Source of the DNA: Natrialbaceae archaeon Tc-Br11_E2g1
GTDB lineage: Archaea > Halobacteriota > Halobacteria > Halobacteriales > Natrialbaceae
Reading direction: 5' to 3'
Assembly: GCA_001564255.1 (NCBI GenBank)
Contig: LKNC01000019.1
Span: forward strand, 1-17,291
Length of the DNA: 17,291 nucleotides
Part shown: positions 5,734 through 13,116 of the stretch, one piece after another
Layout of the letters: the number at the start of each line of letters is the position of its first letter
How positions within the stretch are numbered: the stretch's first letter is position 1
Notes under the pieces: generated by a model
Databases searched by the model: none
What the model saw: the letters and a program-made list of their open reading frames with translations, nothing else
Told to the model about the DNA's origin: nothing
Position numbers and translations under genes: made by a program

Positions 5734-8232
5734 ATGACCGACCGATCCGGTGGGACAACGCGAGGTGAGCAGAACGGTGACTCCGGGACTGTAGACCGAC
5801 TCGCCGGACGGCTAACGGACCTCGTGACCTGCAGGCCGTGGACGGTCGTCGCCGTATTTCTCGTTTTGACTGGCGTATTTTTCACCGGATTCGTCGCAGA
5901 CGAGGGCATCGAAGCCGGCGACGACCAGTTTACCGAGGGAACCGAGTCCGAGCAGGCGTTCGAGGAGGTTCAGGATAACTTCGAGCGTGAGGGCCGCGAT
6001 ACCGGCGAGATGACCGCACAACTCGTCGTCGACACCGACAGAAACGTCCTCGCGGAAGAGAACCTCCTTCGAATGCTGATTTTTCAACATCGGGTCGAAA
6101 CGCGAGAGGGACTCCGTGTCGAGTCAACGACGAGTCCCGCGACACTCGTCGCCAGACAACTCGATCCCACAGTAGAAACCCCCGAGGAGATGTATCGAAC
6201 GATCGAACGTGCATCACAGCGACAGCTCAGCGCGGCGGTCGCCGACGCCGATACCGAAGCGGACCTCCCGGTCAGTGCGGATTTCACACGCCAGTCCGCC
6301 GCGGCGGACGTCGCACAGATCGCAATAACCTACGACATCCCGTCGAACGCGGACAGCGACGCCGAACTCGACCTGTTAGACCGGACGAGGGCGGTCGCAA
6401 ACAGCGTCGACGGTCTCGACAGCGACGAGAACGTCTTGCTTTTCGGGGAGGCGATCGTCGAGCAGGAAAACGAACAACTACTCGGCGACTCCGCAGCGGT
6501 CGTCTTCCCCGCCTCGCTCGTCTTGATCCTCTTTTTCCTGATCGTCGCGTATCGGGACCCGTTCGACCTGGGGCTCGGTCTCGTCTCGTTACTGATGACG
6601 TTCGTCTGGACGTTCGGGTTTATGGGGCTTGCCGGCGTTCCCTTCTCGGAATCGATTATCACTGTCTTCGCGCTGGTACTGGCGGTCGGAATCGACTTCG
6701 GGATTCACATCATCAACAGGTATCGTGAGGAACGGACCGCTGGGGCCGGAATCGACGAGGCGATGGTAATATCCACCCGCCAGTTGTTGATCGCGTTCGT
6801 GATCGTCGCCCTGACGACGGCGTTCAGCTTCGCCGCAAACGTCGTAAGCGATCAGACACAGAACTTCGGTATCGTCGCCTCCGCAGGTGTCATCTTTACG
6901 TTTTTCATCTTTGGCCTGTTCCTCCCGGCCGGTAAGGTCATCTTAGACCGGTTCCGAACGGGCCGTCGAATCCCGGCGTTCGGGACCAAGCCCATCCTCA
7001 GTGACGGTTCGCCGGTGGCACGTGGGTTGTCCGTCGGGGTTACCATCGCACGTGTCACACCCGTCGCCTTCCTGGTCGTGATGCTCCTCCTCGGCGGGGG
7101 CGTCGCCGTCTACGGGACTGGAGTAGACGCCGACTTCGACACCGAGGTGTTCTTTCCCGAACAAGACCGGGTCGAACAGTACCAGCAATTGCCCGCTCCA
7201 CTCGGTGTCGACCAGTACGTGTTCATCGACTACCTGGCGTACATCGAAGAGGACTTCGAACTCCCGTTCGAGGAAACGGTGACGATATACATCGACGACC
7301 GTGAGTTGCGAGAGGGCGATGGACTCTCGGAGATCGACCGGGCACTCCAGGATCCGCCTGCTGTTTACGAGAGCGAAAACAGGCAGGCACAGGCGGACTC
7401 GATTCTCGAGGTTATCGAGACACACGCCGAGTCCGACCCCGAGTTCGAGGACACCGTCGTCCGGTACGATTCGACCGGTGACGGGGTTCCGAACCGAGAG
7501 CTTACCACGGTCTACGACGAGGTGTTCGCCTCGGCTGCAGGCGACGACGCACGCGATCGATTGACCTCCGACTATACCGCGACGCGGGTCGACATCCAGC
7601 TCACCACCGACGCAGACCAGGAAACGGCCGTCACGGAGACGCGCCGGATCGCCGACGACATGCGACTCGACGCTGTTGCCACCGGGCAGCTCGTCATCTT
7701 CGAGGACGTCGCAGCGGAAACGACCGAAGCGGCGATCGTCAATCTCGTTCTCGCGAGTCTCCTTACCGGAGTGATCCTCGTGGCCGCGTTCTGGGCGCTC
7801 GAGGGGCGTGCGGCGTACGGGATATTGAACCTCGTTCCGGTGCTTGGCTCGGTTGCACTGTTGGTTGGGACGATGCGGTATCTCGACATCGCACTGAGTC
7901 CGATCACCGCTCCGATCCTGGCGGTATCGATCGGACTCGGTGTCGATTACACGGTTCACTTCATGCATCGCTTCGTCGACGAGTACGAGACCGACGGCGA
8001 CGTGTTTCAGGCACTCCTGACGACAGTTCGGGGGACCGGGGGCGCACTCACGGGAAGCATGGTCACGACCGTCTCCGGGCTCGGTGTGTTGTACGTCGCG
8101 CTCATCCCGGTTCTCATCGAGTTCGGCCTGTTGCTCGCACTCGGCGTCTTCTACGCCTGGCTCTCGGCGATGCTCGTCCTCCCGTCCGCGATCGTCGTCT
8201 GGGACCGTCTGGCCGGCCGTATCACTCGGTGA
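5734..8232 (+). CDS. RND superfamily (MMPL-type) membrane exporter
   Basis: This 832-residue protein shows the duplicated RND/MMPL architecture: a transmembrane helix near residues 36-55, an extracytoplasmic loop to about 250, a five-helix block (about 253-400), then TM7 near 448-466, a second acidic loop to about 660 and a final five-helix block to the C-terminus. The equivalent fourth helices of both halves carry an acidic residue in related motifs, GIDFGIHIINRYREE (Asp321) and GVDYTVHFMHRFVDE (Asp738), the likely proton- or ion-coupling sites. By family it should move hydrophobic or amphipathic compounds, such as lipids, outward using an ion gradient; the substrate is not evident. No membrane-fusion partner is present, as expected for a single-membrane cell. 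Its 3' end overlaps the convergent RNA ligase gene by 11 bp. Confidence 0.9.
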   Translation: MTDRSGGTTRGEQNGDSGTVDRLAGRLTDLVTCRPWTVVAVFLVLTGVFFTGFVADEGIEAGDDQFTEGTESEQAFEEVQDNFEREGRDTGEMTAQLVVDTDRNVLAEENLLRMLIFQHRVETREGLRVESTTSPATLVARQLDPTVETPEEMYRTIERASQRQLSAAVADADTEADLPVSADFTRQSAAADVAQIAITYDIPSNADSDAELDLLDRTRAVANSVDGLDSDENVLLFGEAIVEQENEQLLGDSAAVVFPASLVLILFFLIVAYRDPFDLGLGLVSLLMTFVWTFGFMGLAGVPFSESIITVFALVLAVGIDFGIHIINRYREERTAGAGIDEAMVISTRQLLIAFVIVALTTAFSFAANVVSDQTQNFGIVASAGVIFTFFIFGLFLPAGKVILDRFRTGRRIPAFGTKPILSDGSPVARGLSVGVTIARVTPVAFLVVMLLLGGGVAVYGTGVDADFDTEVFFPEQDRVEQYQQLPAPLGVDQYVFIDYLAYIEEDFELPFEETVTIYIDDRELREGDGLSEIDRALQDPPAVYESENRQAQADSILEVIETHAESDPEFEDTVVRYDSTGDGVPNRELTTVYDEVFASAAGDDARDRLTSDYTATRVDIQLTTDADQETAVTETRRIADDMRLDAVATGQLVIFEDVAAETTEAAIVNLVLASLLTGVILVAAFWALEGRAAYGILNLVPVLGSVALLVGTMRYLDIALSPITAPILAVSIGLGVDYTVHFMHRFVDEYETDGDVFQALLTTVRGTGGALTGSMVTTVSGLGVLYVALIPVLIEFGLLLALGVFYAWLSAMLVLPSAIVVWDRLAGRITR

Positions 8233-9331
8233 CGATGTGTCCCTCGAGGTAGTTTCTCGTCTTGTCGTTGGTCGATTGGACGCGCTTTTCGAAGGTGACG
8301 ACGCGGTCGTCCCCGCTCCCTTCGTCCTCGATGATCTCGAGGGTCAACCCCTGGTTGCGGAGGTGCTCTAAGAGGGCGTCGACGGTTTCGGGGCGGGCAC
8401 GGACGGTGTGGCGTTCGCCGATGCGTTCGCCGTCGGCGATCGTATCGATCGTGTCGGTCATCGACAGCAGGATGGCCTCGCCGAGGTCGTGGGCGCGCCC
8501 TTCTCTCGTCTCCGGATCTTCGTCCCACTCGACGGACTGGAAGGCCTCCCGGATGATCCGCCGGAACATAAAGGGTTGCCCGTAGTCGAAGGGTAAAGAG
8601 AAGGCGAACTCGAGGTCGCCCTGGTTCGCCGCGCTGGTCGTATACTTCAGCTGGGTCTCGCCGTCGGGGGATTTCATCACGACGCCCTCGCGGTCGTCGG
8701 CGTCGAGGTCGGTGACGATCCGTTCGACCTCCCCGGCGGCCTCGTGGACGTCGTACGTCCCGAAAAAGCGCGTCTGGGGGATCCCGAAGGCGTCGTACCG
8801 CTCGCGACGTTCCTCGATCGGCAGTGGCTCGCCGGACTCACGATCACGCCAGTCGAACGCGCGGAACTCCAGGGAGTCCACGCCGGGGTAGTCGTGGGCG
8901 GTGTAGGGGTTCTCCGGGCCGATCATCTCCCCACAGACCATCGCCGCCGGGTACTCCTCGAAGACCGCCTCGAGGTCGAGGCGGTTCCCGAGGTATCGTG
9001 TCGTGAACGGACAGACCATCCCGCTGCGCGAAAAGGCGAGGACGTCGCCGTTGACGTTCGCCACGCGGACGTTGTAGCCGTTGAGTTTCTCCTCGACTGT
9101 GACCCGACCGTCGAAGTGGGTCGGCACCCCTTCCTCGAGGACGAGCGTCCGTGGGACCTTCGGGAACCCGCGGACGGCGGTCCCCTCGATCAGGACGGTC
9201 CCGCGTTCGATCCCCCGGCGGTAGTCCGGGACGTGGCGATACCGTTTCCCCTCGTACTCGCCTTTGTTCAGGTGGTCTTCGAGTTTTTCGAACGCCTCCT
9301 CGCCCATGCCGAGCACTCTGTGGTAGTCCAC
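8222..9331 (-). CDS. Archaeal ATP-dependent RNA ligase (Rnl3 family)
   Basis: The 369-residue protein belongs to the nucleotidyltransferase RNA ligases typified by Methanothermobacter and Pyrococcus enzymes. Motif I is VEEKLNGYNVRV (79-90), with Lys82 the AMP-accepting lysine. Motif III is CGEMIGPEN (133-141), motif IIIa LEFRAFDW (154-161), motif IV EGVVMK (215-220) and motif V QLKYTT (227-232, Lys229). Residues about 240-369 form the helical C-terminal dimerisation domain of the family. It joins 5'-phosphate and 3'-OH RNA ends and can circularise RNA; the natural substrate is unsettled. The start is GTG at 9331, beginning DYHRVLG; the alternative is ATG 9307. A TATA-like box at 9366-9374 supports the GTG with a leader of about 12 nt. 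Nearby lies the 'RNA ligase partner' gene, a known co-occurrence. Confidence 0.93.
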   Translation of the reverse strand: MDYHRVLGMGEEAFEKLEDHLNKGEYEGKRYRHVPDYRRGIERGTVLIEGTAVRGFPKVPRTLVLEEGVPTHFDGRVTVEEKLNGYNVRVANVNGDVLAFSRSGMVCPFTTRYLGNRLDLEAVFEEYPAAMVCGEMIGPENPYTAHDYPGVDSLEFRAFDWRDRESGEPLPIEERRERYDAFGIPQTRFFGTYDVHEAAGEVERIVTDLDADDREGVVMKSPDGETQLKYTTSAANQGDLEFAFSLPFDYGQPFMFRRIIREAFQSVEWDEDPETREGRAHDLGEAILLSMTDTIDTIADGERIGERHTVRARPETVDALLEHLRNQGLTLEIIEDEGSGDDRVVTFEKRVQSTNDKTRNYLEGHIVTE

Positions 9332-9365
9332 TGGCGGTCACCGTCTCCGCATAGACCCGCCCGCC

Positions 9366-9374
9366 TAATATACT
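9366..9374 (-). promoter_or_regulatory. Probable TATA box of the RNA ligase gene
   Basis: TAATATACT (minus strand AGTATATTA) is centred about 39 nt upstream of the GTG at 9331, giving a short leader. It is one of the most AT-rich spots in this divergent region. Because the core is nearly symmetrical it might also fire towards the plus-strand gene at 9452. Confidence 0.45.
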
Positions 9375-9451
9375 GGTGGCACGGTTCCCGTGGGCACCCA
9401 CATCGGGGCCGGTACGAAATCGTCATCCCCCTGCACCTACAACGACCCCAC

Positions 9452-9856
9452 ATGCGAATGGAACTGCGGGTTTGCCAGCACTGTTACGACGGCGAACACG
9501 GCAACGACCACAAAACTGCGGTGACGAAAGACCTCGTCAAGTGTGCGAACGGGATCAAAGAACACAAGGAGGTCCTGGACCTCGATGAAGTCCACATCAC
9601 GTGGGTTCGGGAGGACGACGCGGGACAGCCCAAGGCGTTGCCGGTCGTAGCCGCGACCCTCGAGGACGACGAGATCGCCCCGACGGACACCCAACTGGTC
9701 ACCGAGGACGACAACGGTCTCATGCTCCTCTACCAGCGCCCCCCGGACATGCTCAAGGTTCTCTACCGGAACCTCGATGGCATCGACAAGGAAGTCGACG
9801 AGGACGTTCTGGTGAACCTCTCTTTGCAGAGTGCGGAAGCGATCTCTCAAGGCTGA
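9452..9856 (+). CDS. Unknown protein with N-terminal putative zinc site (CxxC...HxxxH)
   Basis: From ATG 9452 the protein has 134 residues; ATG 9458 is an alternative start. Near the N-terminus Cys8, Cys11, His16 and His20 are spaced CX2CX4HX3H, with a further Cys31, which suggests a small metal-binding site. The rest is acidic and beta/alpha-like (VLDLDEVHITWVREDD, LPVVAATLEDDEIAPTDTQL, LLYQRPPDMLKVLYRNLDGID) with no motif I recognise. It is divergent from the RNA ligase (120 nt apart) and 141 nt upstream of the HARP-family gene on the same strand, so it sits between two RNA-processing genes. A role in nucleic-acid handling is possible but only from context. A weak box, GGTACGAAAT (9411-9420), precedes it by about 36 nt. 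Confidence 0.75.
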   Translation: MRMELRVCQHCYDGEHGNDHKTAVTKDLVKCANGIKEHKEVLDLDEVHITWVREDDAGQPKALPVVAATLEDDEIAPTDTQLVTEDDNGLMLLYQRPPDMLKVLYRNLDGIDKEVDEDVLVNLSLQSAEAISQG

Positions 9857-9966
9857 GACCGACGGAGGGAACCACCAGCAGAACTCCGTTCGTAACTTCA
9901 GCCAGCGTGAGTCAAACAAGAGCGTCCACGGGTTCTGTTAGCCCGGTTCCGGATCGGACTGTTCAG

Positions 9967-9972
9967 TTATAT
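9967..9972 (+). promoter_or_regulatory. Probable TATA box of the HARP-family gene
   Basis: TTATAT is centred about 28 nt upstream of the ATG at 9998. This fits a leaderless transcript and argues against the in-frame ATG at 9971, which would overlap the box. Confidence 0.55.
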
Positions 9973-9997
9973 GCCTCTCCGGCCCCAACGTCCGGAC

Positions 9998-10672
9998 ATG
10001 AACGACCAACCGTTCAGACAGCGGTTCGTCCTCGACACCTCGCTTTTCATCACCGAAGACATCCGCAGGGAGGGTGAGTCCCTCGAGGACGCGAACCTGC
10101 GACTGCTGGAGTTGATCGCACAGGCCCGGTTGCACCTGGGAATTTCCTGTTACATGCCGCCGACGATCCACGACGAGTTCACCACAATGCTCGACGAACG
10201 GGACGTCTCCGAGGAGGTGTACTCGAAACTCAACACCTGGGTCGTGCGAAAACACCCCGACCGCTACGACGTCTCCATCCCCGCGAACGTCGTCTACAGC
10301 TTCGTCGACGAGATGAGCGACCGCGTCAACCGCGGCCTGCGCGTCTCCGAGGAGGCCGTCCGCCGGGCCGAGACGGCGATGGACGAACCCCTCGACGATC
10401 ACGAGTACAAGACCGAAGTCGACGGCGTGATCGCCGACCTCCGGGAGAAGTACCGTTCGGCGCTTCGCACCGGCGTCCTCGATTCCCGGGAGGACTTCGA
10501 CCTGCTCATCCTCGCTCGCGAACTCGAGGCCGGCGTCGTCACCGAAGACAGGGGGATCATCGGCTGGACGGAGGACTTCGGCCTGCGGTACATCCGTGGA
10601 CGGGAGTTCCCGAACCTGGTCGAACAGTACCTCGAGGCGGTCGAGATGGACGTCGGTACGGACAGAAGCTGA
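9998..10672 (+). CDS. RNA ligase partner protein / RNA-free RNase P homologue (HARP, PIN domain)
   Basis: This 224-residue PIN-fold protein matches the family first named RNA ligase partner (formerly UPF0278), later recognised as homologues of the Aquifex protein-only RNase P. The first catalytic Asp is Asp13 in RFVLDTSLF; the second acidic cluster is [19 protein letters not shown] (Asp166, Asp168), followed by [10 protein letters not shown] with Asp184 and TEDFG with Asp193. Between about 60 and 150 is the long helical insertion expected for the family's substrate arm. The family can remove 5' leaders from pre-tRNA in vitro; in archaea that also have the RNA-based enzyme it is probably not the main RNase P. 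The start is ATG 9998, set by the TATA box and by [13 protein letters not shown]. The RNA ligase lies two genes away. Confidence 0.92.
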   Translation: MNDQPFRQRFVLDTSLFITEDIRREGESLEDANLRLLELIAQARLHLGISCYMPPTIHDEFTTMLDERDVSEEVYSKLNTWVVRKHPDRYDVSIPANVVYSFVDEMSDRVNRGLRVSEEAVRRAETAMDEPLDDHEYKTEVDGVIADLREKYRSALRTGVLDSREDFDLLILARELEAGVVTEDRGIIGWTEDFGLRYIRGREFPNLVEQYLEAVEMDVGTDRS

Positions 10673-10800
10673 TACAGTCAGAACGCGGACCGAGCGCGAC
10701 ACTGCTTTGGGTCGGGAAACGGAACGGGAGTGGGGAAAGGCGACGGTGGGGGTGGACCCGTTCCCGGGAAACGAGTCCTGGCGGGCCAGAGACGCGGTAT

Positions 10801-10832
10801 GCCGGTTTGACGTGAAAAGCGTCTTCTCCGGC
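10801..10832 (+). terminator. Possible stem-loop downstream of the HARP-family gene
   Basis: Outer arms GCCGG (10801-10805) and CCGGC (10828-10832) and inner arms GACG (10809-10812) and CGTC (10820-10823) can form a hairpin with a T-rich internal loop. It is 128 nt after the HARP stop. It could mark the end of that transcript; evidence is structural only. Confidence 0.25.
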
Positions 10833-10853
10833 AATGTAAGTCGGGGCCGGACG

Positions 10854-10861
10854 TATAAAAA
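10854..10861 (-). terminator. T-tract downstream of the nitrilase gene, or plus-strand TATA box
   Basis: On the minus strand this reads TTTTTATA, 41 nt past the nitrilase stop codon, fitting the U-tract terminators used by archaea. On the plus strand it reads TATAAAAA, an excellent TATA box with no gene about 27 nt downstream. The terminator reading is the simpler one given the convergent gene layout. Confidence 0.4.
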
Positions 10862-10901
10862 CACTGCGGGTCCGGACGCCCTGGCTGGAACACGATCCCC
10901 G

Positions 10902-11711
10902 TCAGTCCAGCCGTCGATCCCGTAGTGCCGGGAACCCCTCGCGAACCCGCCCGACGGCACCGGCCTCGAGGTCGGCCATGACGAGCGTGGGGTCGTCGCC
11001 ACTCGAGGCGAGGGTGGTCCCCCAGGGGTCGTAGACGGTCGAGCGGCCGAGAAGCGTCGCGTCCTCGAACTCCGCCGAACCGTTTATCGTCGCGACGTAA
11101 CACTGATTCTCGATCGCGCGTGCCCGAGAGAGCGTCTTCCAGTGTTCGACCCGCGGGTACGGCCAGGCACTCGGAACGCAGATCAGGTCGGCCCCCTCGT
11201 CGATAAGTCGCCGGTAGAGTTCGGGGAATCGCAGGTCATAACAGGTCGTCACGCCGACGGTGAACTCCCCGAGTTCGGCGGTTCCGACGTGTTCGCCGGG
11301 GACGAGCAAGTCGTTCTCGGCGGACTCGTAGCCAAAGAGGTGGTGTTTCCGGTAGACGAGCTCGAGGTCGCCGTTCGAGTCGAACAACGCGGCGGTGTTC
11401 GCCAGTCCCTCGGGTGCGGGCGTCTCGACACTCTCCGTCGCCGCCAGATCCTCGACGATGGTTCCCGCGAGGACGGCGATCCCGTGATCTTTCGCGGCCT
11501 CGCGCAGCCGGGTGAACGTCTCCCCCTCGAGGCCCTCCGCGTACCGTTCGTAACAGTCGAACGCGAAGTAGCCCACGGTGAACAGTTCGGGAAGGGCCAC
11601 GAGGTCTGCCCCCCTCTCGGCGGCTTCGGCGACGGCCTCGAGGGCGCGTCGTCCGTTCCCCGCGGGGTCGCCCGCCTCGACTTCGATCTGGGCGAGTGCA
11701 ACCGTCGTCAT
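10902..11711 (-). CDS. Carbon-nitrogen hydrolase (nitrilase superfamily amidohydrolase)
   Basis: From ATG 11711 the protein has 269 residues, normal for the Nit/omega-amidase branch. The catalytic Glu-Lys-Cys triad is present: Glu42 in ALPELFTVGY, Lys122 in YRKHHLFGYES and Cys157 in GVTTCYDLRFPELYR. The C-terminal segments STVYDPWG and GFPALRDRR are typical of this branch. Such enzymes hydrolyse small amides, for example deaminated glutamine or glutathione products or carbamoyl compounds; the exact substrate is not readable. Its start codon overlaps the stop of the upstream SRPBCC gene in an ATGA (11708-11711), implying one mRNA and translational coupling. A downstream T-tract at 10857-10861 may end the transcript. 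Confidence 0.9.
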   Translation of the reverse strand: MTTVALAQIEVEAGDPAGNGRRALEAVAEAAERGADLVALPELFTVGYFAFDCYERYAEGLEGETFTRLREAAKDHGIAVLAGTIVEDLAATESVETPAPEGLANTAALFDSNGDLELVYRKHHLFGYESAENDLLVPGEHVGTAELGEFTVGVTTCYDLRFPELYRRLIDEGADLICVPSAWPYPRVEHWKTLSRARAIENQCYVATINGSAEFEDATLLGRSTVYDPWGTTLASSGDDPTLVMADLEAGAVGRVREGFPALRDRRLD

Positions 11712-12139
11712 CCGTCCGCCCCCGCGGACTCGAGTTCCCGGCGGAGGTTCTCGAGTTCGCCGTCGAGGTTGTGTTTGAAGAACTTCTCGACGCCGGGGAC
11801 TTTGCCGTCGACGACGAACGTGTTCGTGAGCCGGCTCCCGCCGTTTCGGTCTTCGATCTCGTGTTCGCCGGTCACGTCCATCACTTTCGATCGCCCGACG
11901 AACTTGACGTAAGTCGGCGGGCGGCGCGTGACGTCTTCGGTCTCGACGGCGATCGTCCGCCGGATAAGCGGGATCGGCAACTCGACGTGCCAGGTCACAC
12001 GCGTGGCGTCCGTGGCGTCGGTCGTGTAATCGGTGACGACGCTGATCGCACCCGCGCGGTTCCCGGGATCCGAGATGAACTCCCACACCCCGTCGGGCGG
12101 AATCGTCAGTTCGAAATCGCGTTCGACCCGAGCAGTCAT
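11708..12139 (-). CDS. SRPBCC (START/polyketide cyclase-like) small-molecule-binding protein
   Basis: The 143-residue protein has the length and pattern of a one-domain SRPBCC protein: MTARVERDFELTIPPDGVWEFISDP at the N-terminus (first strand and the helix after it), central strands with YVKFVGRSKVMDVTGEHEI and SRLTNTFVV, and a long C-terminal helix (about 116-140, VEKFFKHNLDGELENLRREL). Members enclose a hydrophobic ligand in a helix-grip pocket; the ligand here is unknown. It is upstream of and overlaps the nitrilase-superfamily gene by four bases (ATGA), so the two are very likely one operon. A TATA-like box at 12161-12170 lies about 27 nt upstream of its ATG. Confidence 0.82.
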   Translation of the reverse strand: MTARVERDFELTIPPDGVWEFISDPGNRAGAISVVTDYTTDATDATRVTWHVELPIPLIRRTIAVETEDVTRRPPTYVKFVGRSKVMDVTGEHEIEDRNGGSRLTNTFVVDGKVPGVEKFFKHNLDGELENLRRELESAGADG

Positions 12140-12160
12140 GTCGCTACATCGGTGCCTCGA

Positions 12161-12170
12161 GGCTAAAAAG
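12161..12170 (-). promoter_or_regulatory. Probable TATA box of the SRPBCC-nitrilase operon
   Basis: The minus strand reads CTTTTTAGCC, centred about 27 nt upstream of the ATG at 12139, consistent with a leaderless operon. Confidence 0.5.
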
Positions 12171-12191
12171 ACGGTGAATGTCGGGGGTCGG

Positions 12192-12416
12192 CTAGCTCAC
12201 CGTGACTCTCCACGTCGTCGACCGTGCGCGACCCCACTTTTCGATGTCGACCTCGTCGGATTTCTCCGCGAGGTGGGGGAGTCTCGCGCCGACTTGCTTC
12301 GAAGAGAGCCCGATCGCGTCAGCGATGTTTTTGGCCCGGAAGTACTGCTCGCCACGGGCGGCACTCTCGTGGAGGTACGAGAGAATTCGCTGCTCTTCGT
12401 CCGAGTAGTCGGTCAT
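12192..12416 (-). CDS. Small winged-helix-like haloarchaeal protein (DUF7123-like)
   Basis: The 74-residue protein reads as a compact helix-turn-helix: MTDYSDEEQRILSYLHESA (helix 1), EQYFRAKNIADAIGLSSKQV (helices 2 and 3, recognition helix about 38-50) and GARLPHLAEKSDEVDIEKWG followed by a basic wing, RARSTTWRVTVS. It resembles a conserved haloarchaeal family that I recall as DUF7123, though the label is from memory. Function is unknown; DNA binding is likely from the HTH pattern and basic tail. It is monocistronic, 52 nt beyond the SRPBCC start and on the same strand, with its own AT-rich box at 12445-12453. Confidence 0.8.
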   Translation of the reverse strand: MTDYSDEEQRILSYLHESAARGEQYFRAKNIADAIGLSSKQVGARLPHLAEKSDEVDIEKWGRARSTTWRVTVS

Positions 12417-12444
12417 TGTCTCGCCGGGAAGTAGGGGCTCTGTA

Positions 12445-12453
12445 GTCTTAACT
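12445..12453 (-). promoter_or_regulatory. AGTTAAGAC promoter element, copy 1
   Basis: The minus strand reads AGTTAAGAC about 33 nt before the ATG at 12416. The identical nine bases occur at 12673-12681 about 28 nt before the next gene's ATG, so this is probably a shared TATA-type core. Confidence 0.45.
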
Positions 12454-12469
12454 GTTGGCTGCTCTCACC

Positions 12470-12649
12470 TTACCCCTGCACGTGGAGAGCGACGACCGCA
12501 AGCGCGCCGAACACGATGGCGGCGGCGAACCCCCACGCAGCTTCGATGTCCGGTGCACCGATGAGCATTCCGACCGCGCCGAGTGCGGCGATGAGGCCGA
12601 ACGCCAGCGGGAGGCCGATTCCCTTGTCAGATTCCGTCTGTGTGGCCAT
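12470..12649 (-). CDS. Small two-helix membrane protein (haloarchaeal, DUF7525-like)
   Basis: The 59-residue protein has a short acidic N-terminus (MATQTESDKG) and two hydrophobic helices, about 11-31 and 37-57, joined by GAPDIEAAWG, and ends HVQG. The ATG at 12649 is the only sensible start; upstream sequence in that frame has a non-haloarchaeal, Arg/Ser-rich composition. It resembles a conserved haloarchaeal small membrane family that I recall as DUF7525; that label is uncertain. Function is unknown. It lies 53 nt upstream of the winged-helix gene on the same strand and has its own AGTTAAGAC promoter element. Confidence 0.75.
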   Translation of the reverse strand: MATQTESDKGIGLPLAFGLIAALGAVGMLIGAPDIEAAWGFAAAIVFGALAVVALHVQG

Positions 12650-12672
12650 GTCACGTGGTTGTGCCGGGGGTG

Positions 12673-12681
12673 TCTTAACTT
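12673..12681 (-). promoter_or_regulatory. AGTTAAGAC promoter element, copy 2
   Basis: The minus strand reads AGTTAAGAC, centred about 28 nt upstream of the ATG at 12649. It is identical to the element at 12445-12453. Confidence 0.5.
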
Positions 12682-12741
12682 CACTTATTCGTCGTGAGCA
12701 CACCCGGATATCACATCCCTCGGTGTGGGTAGTCCTCCCTG

Positions 12742-13116
12742 ATGGAGCCCAAAGCCCACCCCCCATCCGGATCGCTGCCGGTGTCGAACGCCTTCGTTCT
12801 CGGCGTCGTCGTCCTCTCACTCGCCTTTCTCGTGTTCGGTGCAGTCGCGGCCGGGTTCGTCGGTACCCCGGCCCTCGAGGACGAACACCGCCTCGAGGCC
12901 GAGACGTCGACTGCCCTCGATCTGACCGCGACGATCGACCACGATCGCCTCCCGGCGTGGTGGGCCACACACGTCGAGAACGACGAGGTAACCGAATTTC
13001 GCGTTGAGTTCGATGCCGACGTGGCGTTGCCGACCGGGACGGTGACCGTGTCACTCGGGGAACTCGAACACGTAGAAACCGTCGAAACGGACGTCTGGGG
13101 CGAAAAGAGAGCTTAG
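12742..13116 (+). CDS. Membrane-anchored unknown protein
   Basis: The 124-residue protein has one hydrophobic segment, about residues 17-41, after a short N-terminus, then a strongly acidic soluble part (about 45-124) with alternating beta-like stretches such as EFRVEFDADVALPTGTVTVSL. This suggests an N-terminally anchored protein with a small extracytoplasmic domain. A stretch GFVGTP follows the hydrophobic segment; no lipobox Cys is present. I do not recognise a family. It is divergent from the 59-residue membrane protein. Its stop codon (13114-13116) overlaps the stop of the convergent PhoU-like gene by sharing four bases. Confidence 0.7.
   Translation: MEPKAHPPSGSLPVSNAFVLGVVVLSLAFLVFGAVAAGFVGTPALEDEHRLEAETSTALDLTATIDHDRLPAWWATHVENDEVTEFRVEFDADVALPTGTVTVSLGELEHVETVETDVWGEKRA

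Noticed and set aside
6943..7968. Long open minus-strand frame within the exporter gene
   Set aside because: It is antisense to the second loop and membrane helices of a well-recognised exporter and encodes no recognisable family.
9390..9401. GTGGG-CA-CCCAC inverted repeat between the RNA ligase and zinc-site genes
   Set aside because: Only five GC-rich base pairs; too likely by chance in this composition to call an operator, although the location is suggestive.
8744..9451. Long open plus-strand frame antisense to the RNA ligase, continuous with the zinc-site protein
   Set aside because: It mirrors the RNA ligase codons, and the TATA/ATG evidence and change in composition place the real start at 9452.
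10761..10770. TTCCCGGGAA perfect 10-bp palindrome
   Set aside because: Isolated, GC-rich and not positioned relative to any promoter; no second copy seen in the window.
13113..13116. Four-base overlap of the convergent stop codons of the membrane-anchored protein and the AbrB-PhoU gene
   Set aside because: Striking by eye but a common consequence of compact convergent gene layout; no functional reading.
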